Source: Aliidongia dinghuensis
GTDB taxonomy: Bacteria > Pseudomonadota > Alphaproteobacteria > ATCC43930 > CGMCC-115725
Direction of reading: 5' to 3'
Length of the DNA: 64,000 nt
Assembly: GCF_014643535.1 (NCBI RefSeq)
Contig: NZ_BMJQ01000016.1
Coordinates: 1 to 64,000, forward strand
This document shows, piece by piece, positions 49,870-59,972 of this stretch. The notes below the pieces were generated by a model. It was not told where the DNA came from, searched no databases, and saw only the letters and a list, made by a program, of their open reading frames with translations. Position 1 is the stretch's first letter. The number at the start of each line of letters is the position of its first letter. Made by a program: the position numbers and the translations under genes.

Positions 49870-50778
49870 CTATGACAGCAGCGGCACCGGGGTCCGCATT
49901 CCCTCGATCAGCGCCTCGCCGAACACGGCGATCGGGCGCGCGAGCCGGCCGGCCGGCGGCCGGTGCAACAGCCAGGAGCGGACTTTCGGCCGGAACTCCG
50001 GGCAGTCGATCACCATGACCTGGTCGCGCCAGGGGCTCTCGGCGAAGGCGCCCGGCGTCACGATGCCGATGCCGAGCCCACGCGCGACCAGCGACATGCG
50101 CAGATCGGCGCCCAGCGCTTCGACCGCGACCGTGAACGGCAGTCGCAGCGCGTCGAACCGGTGCTGGATGAAGGCGCGGAAACCGCAGCCGGTCTTGTTC
50201 ATGATCCAGGAGAAGCGGGCGAGATCCTCGAGCCGCGCCGGCTGTGGCATGCCAAGGCTCGGTGCTGCGATCAGCAGCACGTCATGGATGCCGAGCTCGT
50301 CGCCCGCAAGTTCCTCGGGCGGACGCAGGCCGTCGGCGAGGCACAGCGCCACCGCATCGAGCTCGCTGCGCGCGACCTGCTCGAGCAGCCGCGGCGACCA
50401 GTCCGACGTGATGCGCAGGGTCAGGTGCGGGAACTCGCTGCGCAGCCGGTCGAGCGGCTTCACCAGTGCGGCTTCGGACAGGTACGGCATGATGCCGAGC
50501 CGGAACTCGCCGCGCATTTCACCACCCGGCGTCAAGCCCGCCCTGAGGTCGTCGAGCGAGCGCAGCACCCGCCGGCCGTGCTCATAGGCCTCCCGGCCCG
50601 CCGGCGTCGGCTTCAGCGGCTTCGATTGCCGATCGAGCAGGGCGGTGGCCAGGCCGTCTTCCAGATTCTGGATCCGGCGCGTCACCCCCGGCTGGGTCAG
50701 ATTGAGCCGGGCCGAGGCGCCGACGATCGACCCGGTCTCGACCACCGCCACGAACGCTTCCAGGTCTCGGATGTTCAT
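49870..50778 (-). CDS. LysR family transcriptional regulator
   Basis: A 302-residue LysR regulator with the winged helix at 1-60 (FVAVVETGSIVGASARLNLT, GVTRRIQNLEDGLATALLDR) and an effector domain. It diverges from an MFS gene over 96 bp that hold a perfect LysR-type operator (50802-50828). It probably represses itself and controls the MFS permease. Its stop lies 14 bp from the pxpC stop, so the two are convergent. Confidence 0.92.
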   Translation of the reverse strand: MNIRDLEAFVAVVETGSIVGASARLNLTQPGVTRRIQNLEDGLATALLDRQSKPLKPTPAGREAYEHGRRVLRSLDDLRAGLTPGGEMRGEFRLGIMPYLSEAALVKPLDRLRSEFPHLTLRITSDWSPRLLEQVARSELDAVALCLADGLRPPEELAGDELGIHDVLLIAAPSLGMPQPARLEDLARFSWIMNKTGCGFRAFIQHRFDALRLPFTVAVEALGADLRMSLVARGLGIGIVTPGAFAESPWRDQVMVIDCPEFRPKVRSWLLHRPPAGRLARPIAVFGEALIEGMRTPVPLLS

Positions 50779-50801
50779 AGAAACAACTCATAATCATTAT
50801 T

Positions 50802-50828
50802 CACATTATTGAATTGTATCATAATGTG
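50802..50828. promoter_or_regulatory. LysR-type operator in divergent lysR/MFS region
   Basis: CACATTAT-N11-ATAATGTG is a perfect 8-bp inverted repeat of the T-N11-A class, with the 11-bp spacer typical of LysR sites. It lies 24 bp from the LysR start and 47 bp from the MFS start. Confidence 0.8.
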
Positions 50829-50874
50829 GATCGGCAATAAAGGTGACCTCTCGTCCGTCGAACGAAGGTGCCTC

Positions 50875-52104
50875 ATGCCGCCCACGAACGATGTCCTGGT
50901 CAGCCGCCGCGGCGCGGATCTGGCGACCGCGGAGATCACACGCCCGCTCATCCTGCTGTTCTCGACCGCCGTCGGCGTGATCGTGACCAATCTCTTCGCG
51001 CCGCAGACGCTGGTCGGGCCGATCGCCGCCTCGCTCGGCATCGGCGCCGACGGCAGCGGGCTCGTCGCGACCGCCACGCTCTTGGGCTATGCCGCAGGGC
51101 TGTTCCTGCTGGTGCCGCTCGCCGATCTCGCGGAGAACCGGCGCCTGATCGTGCGCCAGTTGACCGCCGCGACGCTCGCGGCCGGGCTCGCGGCGCTGGC
51201 ACCCAGTGCGGCGAGCCTGCTCGCTCTGCTGTTCGTGCTCGGCGCCGCCTGTTCGGCGATCCAGATCCTGGTGCCGATCGCGGCCGCCATGGCGCCCGCA
51301 GAGGAGCGAGGCCGCGTCATCGGCGACGTGATGAGCGGGCTGATGATCGGCATCCTGCTGGCGCGCCCGATCGCAAGCTTCATCGCCGGCAGCTATGGCT
51401 GGCGGCCGTTCTTCGGCACAAGCGCCTGCGCCATGGCGGGCCTCACCCTTGTGCTGGCCTGGCGGCTGCCGCGACGCCAGCCTGCGACCCGCGCGTCCTA
51501 TCCGGCGCTGATCGCCTCGCTCTGGCACCTTCTGTGCCGAGAACCGGTGCTGCGCCGCAGGGCCTGGACCGCGAGCCTCGCCATGGCCGCCTTCAGCCTG
51601 TTCTGGACCGCGATTGCGCTCCGGCTGGCACGGCCGCCGTTCGGGCTCGCCCAGCACGGCATTGCGCTCTTCGCGCTGGTCGGCGCCGGCGGGGCCGTGG
51701 TGACGCCGATCTTCGGCCGCTGGGGCGACCGGGGCTGGACGCGGCCGGCGACGATCGGCGCGCACTTGACCATGATCGCCTCGTTGGCGATCGCCGCCTG
51801 GGCGGGCGCCCTCGATGCGCGCCTGCCAGCGCTGGCGCTGATGGGGCTCGCCGCCGTGCTGCTCGACGTCGGCGTCACGGGTGATCAGACGCTCGGCCGG
51901 CGGGAGATCAACCTGCTCAATCCGGAGGCGCGCGGGCGACTCAACGGCCTGTTCGTCGGACTGTTCTTCGTGGGAGGTGCGGTGGGCTCATCCGTCGCCG
52001 GCTTCGCTATCGACCGGGGCGGCTGGCCACTCGTCTGCGCAATCGGCGCCGGCTTCGGCCTGCTGGCGCTCCTCACCGACCTCGTCGGGCGGCGGCAAAT
52101 CTGA
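50875..52104 (+). CDS. MFS transporter (drug/metabolite efflux type)
   Basis: A 409-residue permease with 12 membrane helices. LGYAAGLFLLVPLADLAENR corresponds to the loop 2-3 motif of the drug:H+ antiporter group. The second half has GLFVGLFFVGGAVGSSVAG. The start is ATG 50875 (MPPTNDVL); the frame extends 22 codons further through the operator region and is less likely. It is probably controlled by the divergent LysR gene. Confidence 0.85.
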   Translation: MPPTNDVLVSRRGADLATAEITRPLILLFSTAVGVIVTNLFAPQTLVGPIAASLGIGADGSGLVATATLLGYAAGLFLLVPLADLAENRRLIVRQLTAATLAAGLAALAPSAASLLALLFVLGAACSAIQILVPIAAAMAPAEERGRVIGDVMSGLMIGILLARPIASFIAGSYGWRPFFGTSACAMAGLTLVLAWRLPRRQPATRASYPALIASLWHLLCREPVLRRRAWTASLAMAAFSLFWTAIALRLARPPFGLAQHGIALFALVGAGGAVVTPIFGRWGDRGWTRPATIGAHLTMIASLAIAAWAGALDARLPALALMGLAAVLLDVGVTGDQTLGRREINLLNPEARGRLNGLFVGLFFVGGAVGSSVAGFAIDRGGWPLVCAIGAGFGLLALLTDLVGRRQI

Positions 52105-52111
52105 GGCGCCG

Positions 52112-52146
52112 GCCCGAGACCGGCCGCGCGCGGACCAGTCTCGGGC
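52112..52146. terminator. Hairpin between convergent MFS and spoVR
   Basis: GCCCGAGAC and GTCTCGGGC form a perfect 9-bp stem around a 17-nt GC-rich loop, in the 50-bp gap between two convergent genes. There is no T tract on either side. It probably separates the two transcripts, perhaps with Rho. Confidence 0.55.
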
Positions 52147-52154
52147 ACGTCATC

Positions 52155-53705
52155 TCAGGCGTCGGGCGCCAGCGCGTGGGTCTTCAGCACCGCGTCGGTC
52201 GTGGCATCGCTTTCGATCAGGCGCACCGGATAGCCCCAGAGCTCGACCAGATGGCGCAGCACGGACTGGCTGGTCTTCTCGTCGAGCAGGATGCCTTCAT
52301 AGACCGCATGGCGCAGTACCAGCGTGCGGTCGCCGGCCATGTCGAGCTCGACCACGTTGATGTCGGGCTCGCGGCGCGACAGGTCGTAGGACCGGGCGAG
52401 TGCGGCACGCAGGTCGCGATAGCCCATCTCGTCGTGAATTGCGTCGACCAGCATGTTGGTCTCCGCCGCGTCGTCGCGCACGCGGAAGAAGCGGAACTTG
52501 CGCATCACATGCGGGCTCAGGAACTGCAGGATGAAGCTCTCGTCCCGATAATTGGCCCAGGCGTCGCGCAGCGTGCCATAGGGATCCTTGTTGCCGGCGA
52601 TCTCGGGGAACCAGTAGCGGTCCTCCTCCGTCGGATCGAGGCACATGCGCTTCACGTCCTCCATCATGGCGAAGCCCAGCGCATAGGGATTGATGCCGCC
52701 GTAGCGCCGGTCGTCATAGTCCGGCTGGAACACGACGCTCGTGTGGCTGTGCAGGAACTCGAGCATCGAGCCGTCGGTCAGCAGGCCCTTCTCGTGCAGG
52801 CGATGCATGATCTCGTAGTGCACGAAGGTGGCGCAGCCCTCGTTCGTGACCTTCGTCTGCTTCTGCGGGTAATAGTACTGCGCGATGTTGCGCACGATCC
52901 GGCACAGCTCGCGCTCCCAGCCTTCGAGCTTCGGCGCGTGCTTCTCCATGAAATAGAGCAGGTTCTCCTCGGGCAGGCCGAAGCGCCGGTTCGTCTCCTG
53001 GCGGAACTGGGCCGCTTCCTTCGTATCGAACCCTTCGAGCGTGGCCTTCGTCGGCACGGTGCGCCACAGGTCGTTGAAGGTCTGCTCGGCGTATTGGCGA
53101 CGCTCCTTCTCGCGCTTGCTCTCTTCCGCGAAGCTCAAGCCGCGCCGGGCGTAGCGGTTGACCGACTGGTCCATGAGCGCATGCGCCGCGTCGAGCACGC
53201 GCTCGACCCTGCTCACACTGTAGCGCTCCTCGCACTTGGCGACAAAGTCGCGCGCAAAGGCGAGATAATCGAGGATGCCCGACGCGTCGGTCCACTGCTT
53301 GAACAGATAGTTGTTCTTGAAGAAGTGGTTATGGCCGAACGCGGCATGCGCCATGACCAGCGTCTGCATGGTCATGGAATTCTCTTCCATGATGTAGCAG
53401 AGGCAGGGATTGGAATTGATGACGATCTCGTAGGCGAGACCTTGTAGCCCCTTGCGGTACAAGGCCTCGTTATAGGCAAAGCTCTTGCCGAAGCTCCAAT
53501 GCCGGTACATGAGCGGCAGGCCGACCGAGGCGTAGGCGTCGAGCATCTGCTCGGACGTGATGACCTCGACCTGGGTCGGGTAGGTATCAAGCCCCAGATC
53601 CTTGCGCGCGATCAACTCGATCGCGTCGTAGGCCCGCTTCAGCTTCTCGTAGTCCCAGTCGGCGCCCTCGAACAGGGGAGCCTGACGCTCGATGGTCCGT
53701 CGCAT
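52155..53705 (-). CDS. spoVR: SpoVR family protein (YcgB)
   Basis: A 516-residue SpoVR/YcgB protein. Family blocks include HWSFGKSFAYNEALYRKGLQ, LAYEIVINSNPCLCYIMEEN, HAAFGHNHFFKNNYLF and INPYALGFAMMEDVKRMC. The molecular function is not known. In many proteobacteria it is co-encoded with PrkA and YeaH, as here, and the set responds to starvation or stress. It is last in the operon, 11 bp after the YeaH-type gene. Confidence 0.95.
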   Translation of the reverse strand: MRRTIERQAPLFEGADWDYEKLKRAYDAIELIARKDLGLDTYPTQVEVITSEQMLDAYASVGLPLMYRHWSFGKSFAYNEALYRKGLQGLAYEIVINSNPCLCYIMEENSMTMQTLVMAHAAFGHNHFFKNNYLFKQWTDASGILDYLAFARDFVAKCEERYSVSRVERVLDAAHALMDQSVNRYARRGLSFAEESKREKERRQYAEQTFNDLWRTVPTKATLEGFDTKEAAQFRQETNRRFGLPEENLLYFMEKHAPKLEGWERELCRIVRNIAQYYYPQKQTKVTNEGCATFVHYEIMHRLHEKGLLTDGSMLEFLHSHTSVVFQPDYDDRRYGGINPYALGFAMMEDVKRMCLDPTEEDRYWFPEIAGNKDPYGTLRDAWANYRDESFILQFLSPHVMRKFRFFRVRDDAAETNMLVDAIHDEMGYRDLRAALARSYDLSRREPDINVVELDMAGDRTLVLRHAVYEGILLDEKTSQSVLRHLVELWGYPVRLIESDATTDAVLKTHALAPDA

Positions 53706-53716
53706 GGGCTGCTCCC

Positions 53717-55018
53717 TTAGGGTTCCTGGTTGACGATCGCCGCCTTGTTGCGAGCGAACAGATCATGGAACACCGGGAAGATCTGCGCAGGGTCGCCGAC
53801 CCGTCGCATGGCGAAATTCGCGAAGGCGGGGGCGACCTCGGCATAGGCCCGCCACAGGTCGGTCTTGTCCATGCGCCGATCGCCGAAACTGTCGATGCCC
53901 TCGCTCACCTCGATATAGGCGAAATACTGGCAGACCGGCAGCAGCTCGGAGAGCAGCTGGACGCAGCGGCCGCTGTCGGCGCCGAAATTGTCGCCGTCCG
54001 AGGCCTGCGCGGCGTAGACGTTCCAGGCATCGAGCGGATAGCGCTCCTTGATGATCCGCTCCATCTCGGCGAGCGCGGTCGACACCACGGTGCCGCCGGT
54101 TTCACGGCTGTAGAAGAACGTCTCCTCGTCCACCTCCTGGGCGGTCGAGGTATGGCGGATGAAGACGAGATCGACGCTCTTGTAGCGCCGGACCAGGAAG
54201 ATGTGCAGCAGCATGAAGAAGCGCTTGGCCAGGTCCTTCATGCGCTCGGTCATCGAGCCCGACACGTCCATGAGGCAGAACATGACCGCCTGGATATTGG
54301 GCTTCGGAATCCGCTCGAACCGGTTGTAGCGCACGTCGATCGGATCGAAATACGGGATCGCCTTGGTGCGGCGCAGGGCGATCTCAAGCCGATGCTTGGC
54401 GTCCTGCCAGGCTTCGGTCGGTCCGGTGTGGGCCAGCCGCTCGACCTCGTCCTCGAGCTCCTCGATCTCATCCAGCTTCGGTCGCTTGAGGGAAATGCGC
54501 CGGGCCATGCTGTTGCGCATGGTCCGGATGATATTGATGTTGGACGGGCTGCCGCTGACCGTGAAGCCGGCGCGGCTCAGCTCCGGCGCCGAGGCCTCGG
54601 ACAGCCGCTTCTTGACCAAGTCCGGCAGCTCCAGATCCTCGAAGAACAGGTCGAGGAACTCTTCGCGCGAGAGCGTGAACTCGAACGCGTCCTGCCCCTC
54701 GCCACTGTCCGACGGGTCGCCGCCCTTGCCGCCCTGGCCGCCCTGCGGCCGCTCGATCTCATCGCCGACCACATGCTCCTTGTTGCCCGGCACGACATAG
54801 TGACGCTTGCCGCCGGACGAGCTGTGCCGGAAGGTCGGTTCGTCGATCCCCTTGGTCGGGATCGACACTTTCTCCCCGCTCTCGGTGTCGGTGATCTTGC
54901 GCTTCCGGAGCGCATCCATCACCGCCCCCTTCACCTCGGCGCGCGCCCGCTCGATGAAGCGCCGGCGGTTGCCGAGGCTCTTGCCCTTGGGGTTCGGTCG
55001 ACGGTCGACAATGATCAT
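53717..55018 (-). CDS. yeaH: YeaH/YhbH family protein (DUF444, vWA-like)
   Basis: A 433-residue DUF444 protein. The N-terminal RRPNPKGKSLGNRRRFIERA motif is shared with YeaH and YhbH. The C-terminal von Willebrand A-like domain has a metal site DVSGSM (251-256) and later YRSVDLVFIRHTS-like and GGTVVSTAL segments. YeaH works with the PrkA kinase in the nitrogen or stationary-phase response of enterics. It lies between prkA and spoVR. Confidence 0.95.
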   Translation of the reverse strand: MIIVDRRPNPKGKSLGNRRRFIERARAEVKGAVMDALRKRKITDTESGEKVSIPTKGIDEPTFRHSSSGGKRHYVVPGNKEHVVGDEIERPQGGQGGKGGDPSDSGEGQDAFEFTLSREEFLDLFFEDLELPDLVKKRLSEASAPELSRAGFTVSGSPSNINIIRTMRNSMARRISLKRPKLDEIEELEDEVERLAHTGPTEAWQDAKHRLEIALRRTKAIPYFDPIDVRYNRFERIPKPNIQAVMFCLMDVSGSMTERMKDLAKRFFMLLHIFLVRRYKSVDLVFIRHTSTAQEVDEETFFYSRETGGTVVSTALAEMERIIKERYPLDAWNVYAAQASDGDNFGADSGRCVQLLSELLPVCQYFAYIEVSEGIDSFGDRRMDKTDLWRAYAEVAPAFANFAMRRVGDPAQIFPVFHDLFARNKAAIVNQEP

Positions 55019-55055
55019 TCGCTACCTCGCCCGGCCGGACGACGGGTCATCCCCG

Positions 55056-57002
55056 TCACCCTGCCTTGTTCACGCGCATGTACCATTCCACCAGGCGACG
55101 GACCTGCCGCTCGGTGTAGCCACGTGCCGTCATGCGGTCGACGAACTGCGCGTGCTTGGTGTCGGTGTCGCTGTCCTTCTTCGTGCCGAAGCTGATGACC
55201 GGCAGCAGCTCCTCGACCTGGCCGAACATGCGCTTCTCGATCACTTCGCGCAGCTTCTCATAGGACTGCCAGGACGGATTGCGGCCGGCATTGCTGGCGC
55301 GCGCCCGGAGCACGAACTTGACGACCTCGTTGCGGAAGTCCTTCGGGTTCGCGATGCCCGCCGGCTTCTCGATCTTGGACAGTTCCTGGTTCAGGAGCTC
55401 GCGGTTCATGAGCTGGCCCGTGTCCGGGTCCTTGAAGTCGCTGTCCTCGATCCAGGCGTCGGCATAGGCGACATAGCGGTCGAACAGGTTCTGCCCGTAG
55501 TCGCTGTAGGACTCGAGATAGGCTTTCTGGATCTCGTGGCCGATGAATTCGGCATAGCGCGGCCCGAGCTCGCTCTTGATGAAATTCACGAGCCGCTTTT
55601 CGGTATCCTCCGGGAACTGCTCCCGACGGATCGCCTGCTCCAACACATACATGAGGTGGACCGGGTCGGCGCCCACTTCCTGGGTGTCGAAATTGAACGT
55701 CTGCGACAGGACCTTGAACGCAAAGCGCGTCGACATGCCGTCCATGCCTTCGTCGACGCCGGCGGCGTCGCGATATTCCTGGACCGACTTCGCCCGCGGA
55801 TCGGAGTCCTTGAGGCTCTCGCCGTCGTAGGCGCGCATCTTCGAATAGAGGTTCGAGTTCTCGTGCGCTTTAAGCCGGGAGAGCACGGTGAAGCGCGCCA
55901 GCATGTCGAGCGTGCCGGGGGCGCACGGCGCCTCGCCCAGCTCGCTCGTCTCGAGCAGCTTCTCGTAGATCCGGCGCTCCTCGGTCGGCCTGAGGCAGTA
56001 CGGCACCTTGATGACCGAGATACGGTCGATGAACGCCTCGTTGTTGCGGTTGTTCTTGAACGTCTGCCACTCGGCCTCGTTCGAATGTGCGAGGATCATG
56101 CCCTGGAACGGCAGCCCGCCGATGTTCTCAGTGCCGATGTAGTTGCCTTCCTGCGTCGCGGTCAGCAGCGGGTGCAGCATCTTGATCGGTGCCTTGAACA
56201 TCTCGACGAACTCGAGGATGCCCTGGGTCGTGCGGTTGAGGCCGCCCGAAAAGGCATAGGCGTCGGGGTCGTTCTGCGGCAGGTATTCGAGCTTGCGGAT
56301 ATCGACCTTGCCGACGAGCGAAGAGATGTCCTGGTTGTTCTCGTCGCCGGGTTCAGTCTTGGCGACCGCGACCTGCCGCAGCCGCGACGGCTGCATGCGC
56401 ACGACCGTGAAGCGCGAGAGATCGCCCTCGAACTCCGTCAGCCGCTTTGCCGCCCAGGGCGACATGAGGCCGGTCAGGCGCCGGCGCGGAATGCCATAGC
56501 GCTCTTCGATCTGCGAGCCGAGGATGTCCGGGTTGAACAGGCCCAGCGGCGATTCGAACAGCGGGCTCACGTCCTTGCCGGCCTTCAGCACATAGATCGG
56601 GAACTTCTCGACAAGCGCCTTCAGGCGCTCGGCGAGCGAGGACTTGCCGCCGCCGACCGGGCCCAGGAGATAGAGGATCTGCTTGCGTTCCTCGAGGCCC
56701 TGCGCCGCATGGCGGAAGAAGCCCACGATCCGCTCGATCGTCTCTTCCATGCCGTAGAAATCTTCGAACGCCGGATAGACCTTGATCGTCCGGTTCATGA
56801 AGATGCGGCCGAGCCGGGCGTCATGGCTGGTGTCGGTCACCACCGGGTCGCCGATCGCCTTCAACAGACGCTCGGCGGCACTCGCGTACATCATCGGATC
56901 GTCGGCGCAGCCGCTCAAATACTCTTCGAGCGACATCTCGACGTCCCGCTGGCTCTCGTAGAACCGGGCGTAGGAGTTGAAGAGGCTGTCATAGGACGGC
57001 AT
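55056..57002 (-). CDS. prkA: PrkA family serine protein kinase
   Basis: A 648-residue PrkA/YeaG protein. The AAA+ domain has P-loop GPVGGGKSS (114-122), KVYPAFEDFYGMEETIERIV upstream and a sensor region with ILAHSNEAEWQTFKNNRNNEA. The C-terminal half is the kinase-like domain. The start at 57002 (MPSYDSLFNSYARF) matches the family N-terminus, with GGGGGTGA upstream; the longer frame adds 22 unsupported residues. It is first gene of prkA-yeaH-spoVR. A long leader or promoter region precedes it. Confidence 0.95.
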   Translation of the reverse strand: MPSYDSLFNSYARFYESQRDVEMSLEEYLSGCADDPMMYASAAERLLKAIGDPVVTDTSHDARLGRIFMNRTIKVYPAFEDFYGMEETIERIVGFFRHAAQGLEERKQILYLLGPVGGGKSSLAERLKALVEKFPIYVLKAGKDVSPLFESPLGLFNPDILGSQIEERYGIPRRRLTGLMSPWAAKRLTEFEGDLSRFTVVRMQPSRLRQVAVAKTEPGDENNQDISSLVGKVDIRKLEYLPQNDPDAYAFSGGLNRTTQGILEFVEMFKAPIKMLHPLLTATQEGNYIGTENIGGLPFQGMILAHSNEAEWQTFKNNRNNEAFIDRISVIKVPYCLRPTEERRIYEKLLETSELGEAPCAPGTLDMLARFTVLSRLKAHENSNLYSKMRAYDGESLKDSDPRAKSVQEYRDAAGVDEGMDGMSTRFAFKVLSQTFNFDTQEVGADPVHLMYVLEQAIRREQFPEDTEKRLVNFIKSELGPRYAEFIGHEIQKAYLESYSDYGQNLFDRYVAYADAWIEDSDFKDPDTGQLMNRELLNQELSKIEKPAGIANPKDFRNEVVKFVLRARASNAGRNPSWQSYEKLREVIEKRMFGQVEELLPVISFGTKKDSDTDTKHAQFVDRMTARGYTERQVRRLVEWYMRVNKAG

Positions 57003-57740
57003 GAAATCACCCCCGCTGAAGAATTCCTGATCCGCGCTCCAAACGTCCATCGAGACGCCATCTGCCACGCGATTGCTCGGCCGATGACGGCCGACGAAGA
57101 TCGGGTTTCGAACGCCAGACCGCCGGCGATGGACTATCGCTCAGGGTCCGGAGGTGCCGCGGCACCAAGCCCGGCAGCCGACCCGATGAACGCTTGCAAC
57201 AGCCCATTCGCGGAAACGGGTCCGCGTCGACGCTATATTCATTTCGTATCGCTCGGGACATCCACACGTCCCGCGCCTTCCACACGTCCACTCTCCGCCC
57301 GTGCGCATTAAGAATATATTGCAGATGCATCATCGGGTCATCGGCTGACGCGGATTTCCGATCGCTGCCTCGCGTTCCCGCTCCGCCGTGACGGCGCCGA
57401 TCATCGAGCATCGCATGCCTCCGAGGAGATCCGATTGCGCCCAATTTTCATCGTGCTCCTGGAGCTTAAGGTGGGAATGTCATCGTCGTTGTGCAATTAG
57501 GAGACCAGCTGATCCAGCGCAGGGACAAAACATGTCTTCGGTTGGACAACGCCTGGAAACGCCAAAAGCTTCCTCGACGACGGCGCCGAATCGAGGCGAC
57601 TCGGGCGCAAATCTTAGGCAGTTCGGGCGGCGGTGCGGATTGGCGGGCGGTGCTACGGCGGAATCGGGTCCGCGACGAGGCGTCGCGGCCGCATCGCCCA
57701 TCTTCTTGACTTTCCGTCTCATCGGGCAGAGCGTAGCGCC
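57003..57740. other. Long intergenic region between prkA and the thiC riboswitch
   Basis: About 740 bp without a convincing gene. The small frames here have no family likeness and poor start sites. It must hold the prkA promoter (minus strand) and the thiC promoter (plus strand). AT-rich patches at about 57230-57245 and 57307-57322 could be promoter parts. TTGACT at 57708-57713 is a possible -35 for thiC, without a clear -10. A direct repeat lies at 57261-57289. Confidence 0.5.
57261..57289. repeat. Direct repeat TCCACACGTCC upstream of prkA
   Basis: TCCACACGTCC occurs at 57261-57271 and 57279-57289, an 18-bp period. It lies in the upstream region of prkA and may be a regulator site. Confidence 0.4.
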
Positions 57741-57848
57741 TATCCCAGGGGAGCCTCGTCTAGGAGGCTGAGACACCGCCGGCCCGGCATCGGGCGACGC
57801 GGGAACCCGATGAACCTGATCCGGATCGTACCGGCGGAGGGACGGGAG
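57741..57848 (+). ncRNA. TPP riboswitch (THI element) of thiC
   Basis: All core blocks of the TPP aptamer are present in order: GGGGAGCC, AGGCTGAGA, a variable P3a-like GC-rich stem, ACCCGATGAACCTGAT, CCGGATCGTACCGGCGGAGGGA-like closing sequence. It ends about 90 bp before the thiC start, so control is by SD masking or by premature termination. Bound TPP would turn off thiC. Confidence 0.92.
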
Positions 57849-57937
57849 ACCGCGTCGCGCTCGACGACCGCATTTCCGCTCCTTCCCCGCCGATAGGTTC
57901 CGGATCGCCCGAGTTTTAGGCGACTGGAGAAGAGACA

Positions 57938-59752
<1,815 letters not shown>

Positions 59753-59810
59753 TCGTGGCCGATTGATTTCGGCCCGATCGCTTGAAACGCAAATCGACTG
59801 AAACGAGGGA

Positions 59811-59840
59811 GGCGCGGCGATTATTCGCCGCGCCCCCTTT
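59811..59840 (+). terminator. Terminator after thiC
   Basis: GGCGCGGCG-ATTATT-CGCCGCGCC, a perfect 9-bp stem, is followed by CCCTTTAAGTTT. It lies 58 bp after the thiC stop. The T tract is weak, but the position fits. Confidence 0.7.
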
Positions 59841-59972
59841 AAGTTTAATAAGCGGTTAGTAACTCGCGGCAGAACCAGAAAAAATCCCTCGCTTTCTACG
59901 CGATAAGTTTTGACGCCGTCGATTACTCCCCTGATAGCTAACGCGTCCATCAACTTGGGGGAGCGTGTCGTC

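Noticed and set aside
57388..57896. Small overlapping frames between prkA and thiC
   Set aside because: No SD, no family likeness, and several overlap the TPP riboswitch.
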